In this document: piece by piece, positions 34,470-43,273 of the stretch
Numbering within the stretch: the stretch's first letter is position 1
How the letters are laid out: the number at the start of each line of letters is the position of its first letter
From: Marinomonas flavescens
Lineage (GTDB): Bacteria > Pseudomonadota > Gammaproteobacteria > Pseudomonadales > Marinomonadaceae
NCBI RefSeq assembly: GCF_004352835.1
Contig: NZ_SJSB01000002.1
Coordinates: forward strand, 186,001 to 250,000
Length of the DNA stretch: 64,000 nucleotides
Direction: 5' to 3'
Notes under the pieces: model-generated
Told to the model about the DNA's origin: nothing
Databases searched by the model: none
What the model saw: only the letters and a program-made list of their open reading frames with translations
Program-made: the position numbers and the translations under genes

Positions 34470-36620
34470 ATGAAAAAAATCGGGTTAGTGGTCATTATCG
34501 TATTATTGGTGGTGGGGTTTTTCCATTACGACCTTGATCGCTTATTAACGCTCGATGGGCTGAAGTCTGGCTTAACGCAATTTGAAACATGGCGAGAAGA
34601 AAGCCCGCTGCTTGTTGGCAGTGCTTTTCTATTACTTTATGTCGTTGTTACCGCCTTATCTTTACCTGGCGCTGTCATTATGACATTGGCCGCTGGCACC
34701 TTGTTTGGTTTGTTTTGGGGAACCGTCATTGTTTCCTTTGCTAGTTCTATCGGTGCAACGTTAGCCTTTTTAGTCTCGCGTTATTTATTACGAGATTGGG
34801 TACAAACGAAATTCGGCAGTCGTTTAAAAGCGTTTAACGAAGGTGTCGAAAAAGAAGGCGCTTTCTATCTATTCACTCTTCGACTTGTACCTGTATTCCC
34901 CTTCTTCTTAATTAACTTATTAATGGGTTTAACAGGGCTTCGAGCACTGACTTTTTACTGGGTAAGCCAAGTCGGTATGTTGGTCGGCACCGTGGTATAT
35001 GTGAACGCTGGCACGCAACTTGGTCAGTTAGAAAGTTTATCAGGCATATTGTCACCGTCTTTGCTGTTGTCGTTTGTTTTGTTAGGGGTGTTTCCTTTGA
35101 TCGCTAAAAAGATAGTAAATGTAGTAAAAGCTCGTCGTGTCTACGCTAAGTTCACTAAACCTAAAACGTTTGATCGCAACCTGATTGTTATTGGTGGCGG
35201 TGCTGGTGGCTTAGTAAGTGCTTACATTGCCGCGACAGTGAAAGCTAAAGTTACGTTAATCGAAGCGAATAAAATGGGCGGCGATTGCCTTAACTATGGC
35301 TGTATTCCAAGTAAAGCTTTGATCAAGAGTGCAAAGGTCGCGCAGCAAATGCGCCATGCGGAACATTACGGTTTAGACAGCAGCGAACCAACATTCTCAT
35401 TCAAAAAGGTCATGGCGCGAGTTCATGATGTTATTAGTAAAATAGAGCCGCATGACAGCGTTGAGCGCTATACAGAGTTAGGTGTCGATGTTGTACAAGG
35501 GTACGCTCAGCTAATTGATCCTTGGACCGTAGAAATTAAGCTAAACGATGGTGGCACTCAGCGTTTGACAGCTCGCAGTATTGTATTAGCGACGGGCGCT
35601 CGCCCATTTGTTCCTGATTTACCTGGTTTGAACGATGTGGGCTACTACACAAGCGATAACTTGTGGGAAGAGTTTGCTAAGTTTGATGAGCCACCAAAAC
35701 GTCTTGTTGTATTAGGTGGTGGTCCGATCGGATCTGAATTGGCTCAAAGTTTTGCGCGCCTAGGTTCTAACGTGACGCAGGTTGAACGTGCGACTCGTAT
35801 TATGGCGAGAGAAGATGAAGAAGTGTCTGCACTTGTGCAAGAGAGTATGCGATCTGATGGCGTCACTATCCTGACATCACACAATGCGATTCGTTGTGAA
35901 AAAGAAGGTGATGTTAAGCGTTTAATCGTCGAAAAAGACGGCATCGAAACCGTGATTGAATTTGATGCGCTACTTTGTGCAGTAGGTCGTCAGGCGCGTC
36001 TTGAAGGCTACGGTTTAGAGAATTTAGGGGTTGAAACAAACCGCACTATCGTAACCAATGATTACCTTGAAACATTATTTCCGAATATCTTTGCGGTAGG
36101 TGATGTTGCTGGTCCTTATCAGTTTACTCACGTCGCAGCACACCAAGCTTGGTTCGCGGCGGTAAATGCCTTATTTGGTACCTTTAAGAAGTTTCGTGCA
36201 GATTATCGAGTGATTCCATGGGCGACATTTGTGGACCCTGAAGTCGCTCGTGTTGGCTTAAGCGAGCAAGATGCGAAAGATCAGGGCATTGCTTATGAAA
36301 TGGTTCGTTATGGTCTTGATGACCTAGACCGTGCGATTGCAGAGAGTGCAACCAAAGGCTTTGTTAAAGTATTAACGGTACCAGGCAAAGATAAAATCTT
36401 GGGTGTCACTATTGTTGGTGAACACTCTGGCGAGTTGTTGGCTGAGTTTGTTTTAGCCATGAAACACGGCCTTGGTTTGAATAAGATTTTAGGCACGATA
36501 CACACCTATCCAACATGGGCTGAATCAAATAAATATGCGGCAGGTGAATGGAAGCGAGCACATGCTCCAAAACGTATATTAAACTGGTTGGAAAAGTACC
36601 ACTCTTGGCGTCGAGGCTAG
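34470..36620 (+). CDS. TVP38/TMEM64 membrane domain fused to FAD-dependent pyridine nucleotide-disulfide oxidoreductase
   Basis: This is a 716-residue fusion. Residues 1-225 are a DedA/TVP38-like membrane domain with about five helices (TLAAGTLFGLFWGTVIVSFA, then FTLRLVPVFPFFLINLLMGL). From about residue 235 a class I flavin disulfide reductase begins: FAD motif VIGGGAGG near 240, redox-active cysteines in GGDCLNYGCIPSK near 273 and 278, NAD motif VLGGGPIGSE near 415, second FAD motif FAVGDVAG near 545 and the HTYPTWAE dimer motif near 675. The reductase part resembles mercuric reductase/dihydrolipoamide dehydrogenase, but no N-terminal heavy-metal domain or C-terminal cysteine pair is present. 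The substrate is unknown. Confidence 0.92.
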   Translation: MKKIGLVVIIVLLVVGFFHYDLDRLLTLDGLKSGLTQFETWREESPLLVGSAFLLLYVVVTALSLPGAVIMTLAAGTLFGLFWGTVIVSFASSIGATLAFLVSRYLLRDWVQTKFGSRLKAFNEGVEKEGAFYLFTLRLVPVFPFFLINLLMGLTGLRALTFYWVSQVGMLVGTVVYVNAGTQLGQLESLSGILSPSLLLSFVLLGVFPLIAKKIVNVVKARRVYAKFTKPKTFDRNLIVIGGGAGGLVSAYIAATVKAKVTLIEANKMGGDCLNYGCIPSKALIKSAKVAQQMRHAEHYGLDSSEPTFSFKKVMARVHDVISKIEPHDSVERYTELGVDVVQGYAQLIDPWTVEIKLNDGGTQRLTARSIVLATGARPFVPDLPGLNDVGYYTSDNLWEEFAKFDEPPKRLVVLGGGPIGSELAQSFARLGSNVTQVERATRIMAREDEEVSALVQESMRSDGVTILTSHNAIRCEKEGDVKRLIVEKDGIETVIEFDALLCAVGRQARLEGYGLENLGVETNRTIVTNDYLETLFPNIFAVGDVAGPYQFTHVAAHQAWFAAVNALFGTFKKFRADYRVIPWATFVDPEVARVGLSEQDAKDQGIAYEMVRYGLDDLDRAIAESATKGFVKVLTVPGKDKILGVTIVGEHSGELLAEFVLAMKHGLGLNKILGTIHTYPTWAESNKYAAGEWKRAHAPKRILNWLEKYHSWRRG

Positions 36621-36850
36621 AAGATCTCTGCTATTACGAGGTTTTTACTGTCAATAATGTAAGAATAAAGTGCCATTTATTTAATAGAAATTATCTAATT
36701 AATGGCACTCTATAACCGTGAGTTATTTCACAAAATAGGTGTACGAATATCTAGAATAAATTTCCTTAATTATGACTAGACTCAGTATAGGTATAAGCCG
36801 TCTATATAGATAAAATACAGTTTATTTAAGATAAGCGCACGGAGAGAGTT

Positions 36851-37318
36851 ATGACCCCCCAACGAAGACCATCTCTTAGCATAAAAGGGTTTAAGGTCCG
36901 CACTAAAAGTGAAACTGAAGCGACTAATACGGGGAAAATTCACTCCTTATGGCAATCCTTTCATCAAGTTATTGTTCCTCAACTACAAGAGGAAGATCAA
37001 TTCTATGGCGTCTTTTTTAATAATGATCCAGAGCAATACGATCATTTCGACATGATTGCTGGAATTAGTAGCGAAGACTTCGAAAAAAATGACGTTCACG
37101 TAAGCAACGAGATCAATGAAGTCGCGCTTAAAGAAGGCAACTATTTAATGTTTTCTGCTGTGGGTACTCTTCCTCAAGCAACGTTACGAGCGTGGCAGCA
37201 AGTTCGACGTTATTTTAATGAGCAAAACTGTGTGTATAAACGAGCCTATACAACCGATTATGAGCATTATATTGCGCCAGGCTTAACGAAAATATACATC
37301 TCTGTTGAACATAAATAA
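36851..37318 (+). CDS. GyrI-like small-molecule-binding domain protein
   Basis: This is a 155-residue stand-alone effector-binding domain of the GyrI/AraC-C-terminal type (VIVPQLQEEDQFYGVFFNND, then MIAGISSEDF, and the late YEHYIAPGLTKIYISVEHK with its YIP-like end). It has no DNA-binding part. Such proteins bind small hydrophobic molecules or, in SbmC, protect DNA gyrase. A GGAGAGAG site lies seven bases before the ATG. It stands alone between two transport-related blocks. Function is uncertain. Confidence 0.75.
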   Translation: MTPQRRPSLSIKGFKVRTKSETEATNTGKIHSLWQSFHQVIVPQLQEEDQFYGVFFNNDPEQYDHFDMIAGISSEDFEKNDVHVSNEINEVALKEGNYLMFSAVGTLPQATLRAWQQVRRYFNEQNCVYKRAYTTDYEHYIAPGLTKIYISVEHK

Positions 37319-37402
37319 TCTACCTTTCTAAGGTCCCTCATTTATCCTAAAACTTTTTTAAGAACAGGAATCCTAAGCACAGGCGCGCCAAGAGAGCATT
37401 TG

Positions 37403-38290
37403 CTATGAGTAACGATTCATAGCTTCCCAAAATAAATTCGCTTGATAGCTCAATGTCTGATGCCTTAGCCTAATCATAAAAATAGGCAGTTGGCTGTGCG
37501 AAGTGAAATTCTCAACATCAATAATAACCAATGAACCTGATTCTAATTCGGCCTTTACCATATAACGAGGGATTCTTGCCCAGCCCAAACCATGGATCAA
37601 TAGCGACTTCTTGGAAAAATAATCATTCACATACCAACGTTTCCCCGTTGGTAATACATAACGATGGCCACTTTCGCTTTGATTCAATGCAGAATTATTT
37701 ACCAGAACTTGAGCGATAGGGTAAAGCTGGGATGGTTTTAAACGATTGTCTTTATGGGTTAGTGTTGCTAGCAGTTCAGGTGCTATTACGGTGATAATTT
37801 CAAGTTGTAATAACTCAGTAAAAGCATGCCTATCATCCAAGCCATATCGTGGTCCTATGGCTATTTCAGATTTGTCTTTCAGTAGATTCTCATGAACGCC
37901 ATAGAGGTGATCTGTGGTGATGTCCATAGAGAGCTCTGGGTAGCTTGCTTGAAATGCTTTGATGCGAGCCATAAACGGATCAGAGAAGCAGGATTGGCTT
38001 AAACAGAGTCGTAATGGCGCTTCGATTCCCTGTGCCAAGTCATGGCCTAAATTCTCCAATTGTTGCACCTGAGACATGAGCTTTTTACTTTGTAGGAAAA
38101 AAGCTTTTCCTTCGGTTGTGAGTGTCGGTCGATAGCTGTCGCGATCAAACAGCTGAATGTCATATTGAGCTTCTAATGTTTTAACCGCAGCACTGATGCT
38201 CGGTTGGGCTTTGTGTATGGCGTCAGCCGCCGAGCGAAAACTACCAGTTTCAACAACGGCGATAAAGGCTCTGATTTGATCTAACTTCAT
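37403..38290 (-). CDS. LysR family transcriptional regulator
   Basis: This is a 295-residue regulator with the LysR helix-turn-helix at the N-terminus (FIAVVETGSFRSAADAIHKA, then QPSISAAVKTLEAQYDIQLF) and a substrate-binding-like C-terminal domain. It is divergent from a TSUP permease gene 110 bases away, so that permease is its likely target. The intergenic region holds ACGAT and ATCGT arms about 25 bases apart (near 38321 and 38349), a possible LysR site. Confidence 0.9.
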   Translation of the reverse strand: MKLDQIRAFIAVVETGSFRSAADAIHKAQPSISAAVKTLEAQYDIQLFDRDSYRPTLTTEGKAFFLQSKKLMSQVQQLENLGHDLAQGIEAPLRLCLSQSCFSDPFMARIKAFQASYPELSMDITTDHLYGVHENLLKDKSEIAIGPRYGLDDRHAFTELLQLEIITVIAPELLATLTHKDNRLKPSQLYPIAQVLVNNSALNQSESGHRYVLPTGKRWYVNDYFSKKSLLIHGLGWARIPRYMVKAELESGSLVIIDVENFTSHSQLPIFMIRLRHQTLSYQANLFWEAMNRYS

Positions 38291-38400
38291 GATAAAAATA
38301 CCTGATCATTTTAATAGTAAAACGATATTATTTTTCTTTCATTTTTAATCGTATCATAGCAGACATTAAATGAAGTCATGTTTTATTGAAGGAGAAAACG

Positions 38401-39126
38401 TTGGACACATCGTTTGTTATCTTGTTAATTGCGGGTTTGATTACCGGATTCTCAAAATTTTCTGTTGGTGGAATGGGGTTGTTAATTTTGCCGATTGTAA
38501 TGGTTGCATTCCCTGGGCCGGAAGCCTTAGGTATTTTAATGCCATTGTATATTATTACGGATTTGATGGCGGTTTTTAGCTACAGGAACCATATTAATTG
38601 GTCTGTCTTACTGCGTCTTTTACCATTGGCTTTTCTTGGTATTTTTATAGGTGGCCATTTTCTGTCTGGCATTGATGCTGGGCAATTCGTTAATTTTTTA
38701 GGCGTCATTGTCGTCGCAATGATTTTATTGGGTTTATATCTAGATTTACGACCTACTACGTTTATGAGAAAGCCGTTGGCGGCTTATACAATGGGCTTTT
38801 TAGGAGGGGTAGTAAGTATGACTGCCAATGCAGCAGGTCCATTATTTAGCTTATTTTTATTAGAGCAAAAACTCGATAAAGCGTCATACGTAAGCACTCG
38901 GGCTTGGGCGTTTTTTATTATCAATTTACTTAAACTTCCACTTTATATTGGCTTAGGTTTAATGACGGCTACAAGCGTAAAAATAAGTATGATGGCGTTG
39001 CCTGGGTTATTAATTGGATCATTTATTGGCTACCACTTTCTGAAAAAAGTGAATCCGGCTCAATTCAAATGGTTGATCCGAATTCTATCTTGTATGGCGG
39101 CGTTTAAATTGTTTCTGTTTTCGTAA
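38401..39126 (+). CDS. TSUP (TauE/SafE) family permease
   Basis: This is a 241-residue membrane protein with about seven helices. The first half-repeat LIAGLITGFSKFSVGGMGLL and the second GFLGGVVSMTANAAGPLFSL are visible. A TTG start at 38401 is chosen because AAGGAG lies seven bases before it; a further upstream TTG has no such site. It is the likely target of the divergent LysR regulator. Its 3' end overlaps the convergent rarD gene by 23 bases. The exported or imported organosulfur anion is unknown. Confidence 0.87.
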   Translation: MDTSFVILLIAGLITGFSKFSVGGMGLLILPIVMVAFPGPEALGILMPLYIITDLMAVFSYRNHINWSVLLRLLPLAFLGIFIGGHFLSGIDAGQFVNFLGVIVVAMILLGLYLDLRPTTFMRKPLAAYTMGFLGGVVSMTANAAGPLFSLFLLEQKLDKASYVSTRAWAFFIINLLKLPLYIGLGLMTATSVKISMMALPGLLIGSFIGYHFLKKVNPAQFKWLIRILSCMAAFKLFLFS

Positions 39127-40027
39127 TACCTTCTACAGAGCGTTTTCTTTTCGCATTGCGAAGTTGACGAATAGAGTCAAAAATCAGCAACGCAAGAGCG
39201 CTCCAAATTAAGGCGAACGTAGTGAGTTTTTCAGGGCTTAGAGGCTCATCGTATAAAAAGACAGCAAGAATAAACATGCCACTTGGTCCGATGTATTGGA
39301 AGAAGCCAAGCGTTACTAAACTCACCCGATTAGCCGCTGCCGCAAAGCACATGAGAGGTATCATTGTGATGGGGCCTGCCGCGAAGAGTAGCCAATTGGT
39401 GAGGCTTGGATTCTCTAACATGTTGGAAGTTGAAGTATGAACAGTGAACATGTAAACCAGCGCAACGGGCAACATTAATAATGTCTCGACGGCCATTCCA
39501 GTAAAACTGTCGATTGCCACTTTTTTGCGTACTAAGCCATAAAAACCGAAGGTAATCGCTAAGACAAGTGCAACCCAAGGTAAAGAACCAAACTTAATGA
39601 CTTCAAAGGCAACGGCGGCAAAGCATAATACCACCGCGGCTTTACGCACTGGATCTAATTTCTCTTTAAAGAAAATCATGCCAAGCAGAATGCTAATTAA
39701 CGGATTAATGTAGTAGCCAAGACTGGCACTTAGCAGCTGGTTGCTGCCAATCGCCCAGATAAAGGTTCCCCAGTTAATACCAATTAAAACGGTTGAAAGT
39801 AGCATGGCTAGCAGCGTTTTTTTAGAGGTGAATACTTGTTTTAGCTTGTCTGCTTTTCGCATGGCTAAGATCAATATCAGTACGATCAGACAGGACCAAA
39901 TAACACGATGGGCGAGTATTTCTGTTGTCGGAATAAATGACATAAATTTGAAATACACAGGCGCTATAGCCCATAAGGTAAACGCTGTCAGAGCATAGAA
40001 TATGCCGCTTTGTGAAGACTGGGGCAT
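39104..40027 (-). CDS. rarD: RarD-type EamA permease
   Basis: This is a 307-residue membrane protein with ten helices, formed by two EamA halves. The start GIFYALTAFTLWAIAPVYFK, then ILAHRVIWS, and the mid-protein LLSASLGYYINPLISILLGM are characteristic of RarD, first noted as a chloramphenicol-sensitivity protein and now placed in the drug/metabolite transporter superfamily. Substrate is not established. It ends inside the convergent TSUP gene. Confidence 0.88.
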   Translation of the reverse strand: MPQSSQSGIFYALTAFTLWAIAPVYFKFMSFIPTTEILAHRVIWSCLIVLILILAMRKADKLKQVFTSKKTLLAMLLSTVLIGINWGTFIWAIGSNQLLSASLGYYINPLISILLGMIFFKEKLDPVRKAAVVLCFAAVAFEVIKFGSLPWVALVLAITFGFYGLVRKKVAIDSFTGMAVETLLMLPVALVYMFTVHTSTSNMLENPSLTNWLLFAAGPITMIPLMCFAAAANRVSLVTLGFFQYIGPSGMFILAVFLYDEPLSPEKLTTFALIWSALALLIFDSIRQLRNAKRKRSVEGITKTETI

Positions 40028-40337
40028 GAGAACCTCTTCGTTGTTATTTAAATAGGCCTCTTTTTAACACTAGAGTCATGATAAGTCAGTTACAATCTTA
40101 CTTTCTGATATAGGAATCTGATGCTTTTCTTCTTCCAAGTGTGCCAAATTATTTTGAGAAGAGGGTGCTGCTAACACTTTATTTAGCGTTTCTGATCGGC
40201 ATGCATCTAAGTTGTTCAAATCGAGTTTATTCTTCGCTTTTATTATTCTTAAAATTTATGATAGCAATTATCGATCCCTTTATTTAACTTACGCCTTTGA
40301 TTTGGGCTGTTATCAAGAAAATTGAAGTAGATAGATC
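40028..40337. other. Intergenic region upstream of the corA repeat array
   Basis: No gene is seen in these 310 bases. The sequence is AT-rich and contains several short T runs, but no convincing promoter, hairpin or small reading frame with a ribosome-binding site. Confidence 0.5.
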
Positions 40338-40434
40338 GTACGTTTTGTCATCATAAAATAGTACGTTTTGTCTTAAGCAAACAGTACGTTTTGTCTTAAG
40401 CAAACAGTACGTTTTGTCATAAGTAGATAGTACG
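40338..40434 (+). repeat. 23-bp tandem repeat array (four full copies plus a partial one)
   Basis: GTACGTTTTGTC is repeated at 40338, 40361, 40384 and 40407, each exactly 23 bases apart, with a broken fifth GTACG at 40430. The second and third units are identical over all 23 bases; the first and fourth differ only in the last 11. The array ends 70 bases before the corA start codon. Confidence 0.92.
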
Positions 40435-40504
40435 CTGAAACAGGGTAATCGCTTTTTTTCATAGCATTGAGACCCATTAGGTATCGGTTTACAGAGGTAC
40501 GTGA

Positions 40505-41458
40505 ATGTTAAGATTTTTTAAAATTAATAATGGGTTGATCAAAGAGATCCCCAAAGACGATGGCTCTATTTCCAGTATGCATAAAGACGCCGACTGGATT
40601 GACGTTATTGAGCCAGATGAAGAAGAACGTAAGCAGTTACGTATATTACTGCGCACTGATTTGCCTGAGTCTGATGATGTAGAAGAAATTGAGGCATCTG
40701 CCCGCTGTTTTGTGGACCAAGTTGGTATTCATGTTCATTCTTTGTTTTTAACTCAGAGCGAAGGCAGGCACAAAACGTCCACTGTGGCGTGCATTTTACA
40801 AAAAGATCGACTAGTGACCGTTCGAGACGGTGAAATAGCAGACTTTCGTTTATTAAGAATGCGTGCAAGAGGCGGTCAAATTGCGGCAGATTCACCTGCT
40901 CAGTTATTGGTTACCATGCTTGAGCATAAGGTCGAAAACCATGCAGATAGCTTGGAAGATTTTCATCGACAGCTTGAAGAAGTCAGTCATCTGGTATTGG
41001 AAGTAAATGAAACAGAACTGGACACCGTCATTGAGAAGTTGGCGCGCTTAGAGGACAGTAACGGGAAAATCCGCTTGTGTTTGATGGATACCCAACGTGA
41101 TATTTCTTTTTTACTACGGCATCTCAGCAGCAAGCATGATCATTCTGAAACCTTACGTGAGATTATGCGCGATGTGGACACCTTAATGTCACATACGACC
41201 TTCCTATTTGATAAAATTAACTTCTTGATGGATTCCACTCAGGGCTTTATCAATATTGAACAGAATAAGATCATTAAGATTTTCTCAATCGCGTCGGTGG
41301 TATTTTTGCCGCCAACACTCGTTGCGAGTATTTATGGGATGAACTTTCATATCATGCCGGAATTGAATTGGAGCCTTGGTTATCCAGGTGCTTTGGGTTT
41401 GATGGTTGCGTCGGCGTTTGCACCTTATTGGTATTTCAAACATCGAGGCTGGTTGTAG
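40505..41458 (+). CDS. corA: Magnesium/cobalt transporter CorA
   Basis: This is a 317-residue divalent cation channel. The YGMNF signature lies near residues 277-281 between two C-terminal helices, and long stretches match E. coli CorA (GFINIEQNKIIKIFSIASVV followed by FLPPTLVAS, and DIEASARCF-like EIEASARCF near residue 62). It forms a pentamer in the inner membrane and imports magnesium. The upstream region carries an unusual 23-bp tandem repeat array instead of an obvious magnesium leader. A strong terminator follows. Confidence 0.95.
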   Translation: MLRFFKINNGLIKEIPKDDGSISSMHKDADWIDVIEPDEEERKQLRILLRTDLPESDDVEEIEASARCFVDQVGIHVHSLFLTQSEGRHKTSTVACILQKDRLVTVRDGEIADFRLLRMRARGGQIAADSPAQLLVTMLEHKVENHADSLEDFHRQLEEVSHLVLEVNETELDTVIEKLARLEDSNGKIRLCLMDTQRDISFLLRHLSSKHDHSETLREIMRDVDTLMSHTTFLFDKINFLMDSTQGFINIEQNKIIKIFSIASVVFLPPTLVASIYGMNFHIMPELNWSLGYPGALGLMVASAFAPYWYFKHRGWL

Positions 41459-41777
41459 CCAGCTTAGCTTCCTATTTTGAAGATTATTAATTATCCCTAG
41501 TCATCTGCTCGCGAGGAGGAGATGGCAATTATCAGGCTAGCTAATAAGGAAAAGCCAATCATCAAGCGCTCAAAAATGATGATTGGCTTTTGTTGCTTAC
41601 TCTTGTTCTAGAAAAATGACGGGTTAATCATCATCTCTCGAGTTTTGAATTCTTGGTACGTTAGTAGAAAAATAATGTGTTTTTGGACGGACTTTATTTG
41701 TCAGATTAGCCATCTACCACTGAGTGGGTCAAAGCATAAAAGAGAATTATGACAACAAAGTTACCGTCACTATTATG
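41459..41777. other. Intergenic region after corA
   Basis: It contains the corA terminator at 41550-41591. The remaining 190 bases hold no gene or clear regulatory motif. Confidence 0.5.
41550..41591. terminator. Bidirectional terminator after corA
   Basis: AAAAGCCAATCATCA (41550-41564) and TGATGATTGGCTTTT (41577-41591) form a perfect 15-bp stem. Confidence 0.88.
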
Positions 41778-42584
41778 TTAAAAACCGCTAAGTTGATCCA
41801 TTTGATGAGCGGTAGATAATAGATGTTGCTCATTCAAGTAGTTTAATAATTCTGTGTTTACATCTGATTGAATACTGGTAATGCCCTGATTACCAAAGAT
41901 ACGATTAATCTCAATAACGTAAGGCACGGCTCCCAGCATAGCAATATCAAACCCCGCGTGGTTTATATCTAAAGATTGAGCGATATACGTTACCAGCTCT
42001 TGTGCCTCTTTCGGGATCAAGGCAACTTCTACTTGGCCACCTTGGCTGACATTATTGTGGAAGCCATTATCAGATTGTAGGCGCCAGTATCCACTGACGA
42101 TCTTATTACCCACCCAAATGATCCGAATGTCTCTATCTATAGGCAAATATTCTTGTACATATAGCACATCCGTTTTTGCTAAGTATTCACGCCATTGGCC
42201 AATTGTCTCTATCAAAAAAACACCATTACCCATGCTACTTTTTGGGATTTTAGCCACAAAAGGTGATGACATGGTGTCCCAAATATTCTCCGCTTCGTAA
42301 GGGGTATTGGCGGTAATTATCGTGTAAGGGTGTTGGTTAGGTACGATAGTACGAAAGGTTCTAGTCATTTCTATCTTGTCATGACCAATCATATAAGACG
42401 CTAAGCTTGGAAAAATACGCTTTTTTAATCCATGAATCAGTGCCGTTAGCTGCCAATATTGTGGGAAAAGAAGCCAGTCAGCTTGTTTAATTTCTTCTAA
42501 GTGTTCGTACATGGATTCTGGTTTTATGTAGCGAACATTCGGTAGGTGTAAAGTGCGGAGAGCGTCAAAAGAGATGATGTTCAT
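41778..42584 (-). CDS. ATP-grasp family protein (RimK-like)
   Basis: This is a 268-residue protein. The N-terminal part reads as a pre-ATP-grasp domain, and the remainder has ATP-grasp features: SPFVAKIPKSSMGNGVFLIE (lysine and glycine-rich loop), YVQEYLPIDRDIRIIWVGNK, a HAGFDIAM segment and the metal-binding end VIEINRIFGNQG. Members join amino acids or other carboxylates to amines using ATP. No peptide, RiPP or cofactor gene is adjacent, so the substrate is unknown. It begins with ATG at 42584 and no operon partner is evident. Confidence 0.75.
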   Translation of the reverse strand: MNIISFDALRTLHLPNVRYIKPESMYEHLEEIKQADWLLFPQYWQLTALIHGLKKRIFPSLASYMIGHDKIEMTRTFRTIVPNQHPYTIITANTPYEAENIWDTMSSPFVAKIPKSSMGNGVFLIETIGQWREYLAKTDVLYVQEYLPIDRDIRIIWVGNKIVSGYWRLQSDNGFHNNVSQGGQVEVALIPKEAQELVTYIAQSLDINHAGFDIAMLGAVPYVIEINRIFGNQGITSIQSDVNTELLNYLNEQHLLSTAHQMDQLSGF

Positions 42585-42862
42585 TCAAGAATAATCAATG
42601 GCCAAACAGGGCGTGATTCTAGGGCCAAAGTGATGAGAAAAGATACGTTTATTTGCGAAGAAACAAATATAAAACACACTGAGCATTGGGTGTTAAAGGC
42701 GAAAGTTTTGTTTCTTTAAGTAACTGTATTATCAGAAAGTTAAAGGTTGTCTTTGGTATCTGTCATGAAAGTTTAATTTATCGTTATGAGTTAAGTGTGA
42801 CTCTTGAAATGTGGAGTAAGGAAGGGGATCCTCTGCAAAAGTATGACAGGATGAAAGGAAAT

Positions 42863-43273
42863 ATGTCTTTAAATATAGTAGCCGTTTACGGCAGTCTCAG
42901 ATCCGGTTTTGATAACCACGAACTCTTGCTTAATAGCCAACCTATTGGAAAAGGCTGGTTGACGGGCTATCGAATGGGGAATTTTGGCAATTTCCCCGGC
43001 GTTATTTTTACCCATGAAGATAATCAGCGAGTTCGTGTTGAATGGTACAAAGTGACGGACAGTACATTAGAGGCAATGGATCGCCTTGAAGAGTATGATC
43101 CAAATGCACCAGATAGTTCTTTGTTTATCAGAAAGAAGGTTCAATCTCCTTACGGCAAGGGTTGGATTTATGTTTATAACCAACCTTTTCATGACGTCGA
43201 CGTGATTGAATATGGCGATTGGGAAAGAGCTGCGATACATCCGGTCGTTCATCGCGAAATTCCAGTGGTTTAA
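42863..43273 (+). CDS. Gamma-glutamylcyclotransferase-like (AIG2/YtfP) protein
   Basis: This is a 136-residue protein. The N-terminal AVYGSLRSG loop is the substrate-binding signature of the gamma-glutamylcyclotransferase fold, and a candidate catalytic glutamate lies in DRLEEYDP near residue 77. The family includes YtfP and gamma-glutamylamine cyclotransferases that release 5-oxoproline. The start at 42863 follows AAAGGAA and puts the conserved motif at the N-terminus; an upstream extension in the same frame is rejected. No partner gene is adjacent on the same strand. Confidence 0.85.
   Translation: MSLNIVAVYGSLRSGFDNHELLLNSQPIGKGWLTGYRMGNFGNFPGVIFTHEDNQRVRVEWYKVTDSTLEAMDRLEEYDPNAPDSSLFIRKKVQSPYGKGWIYVYNQPFHDVDVIEYGDWERAAIHPVVHREIPVV

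Noticed and set aside
34470-36620. Fusion protein called mercuric reductase
   Set aside because: It lacks the N-terminal heavy-metal domain and the C-terminal cysteine pair, and there is no mer gene nearby.
40338-40434. Repeat array read as a possible CRISPR
   Set aside because: The repeated unit is 23 bases with no unique spacers between copies and no cas genes in the window; it is a simple tandem repeat.
42686-42862. N-terminal extension of the gamma-glutamylcyclotransferase-like gene
   Set aside because: The conserved AVYGSLRSG motif belongs at the N-terminus and AAAGGAA precedes the ATG at 42863; the extension is not typical of the family.
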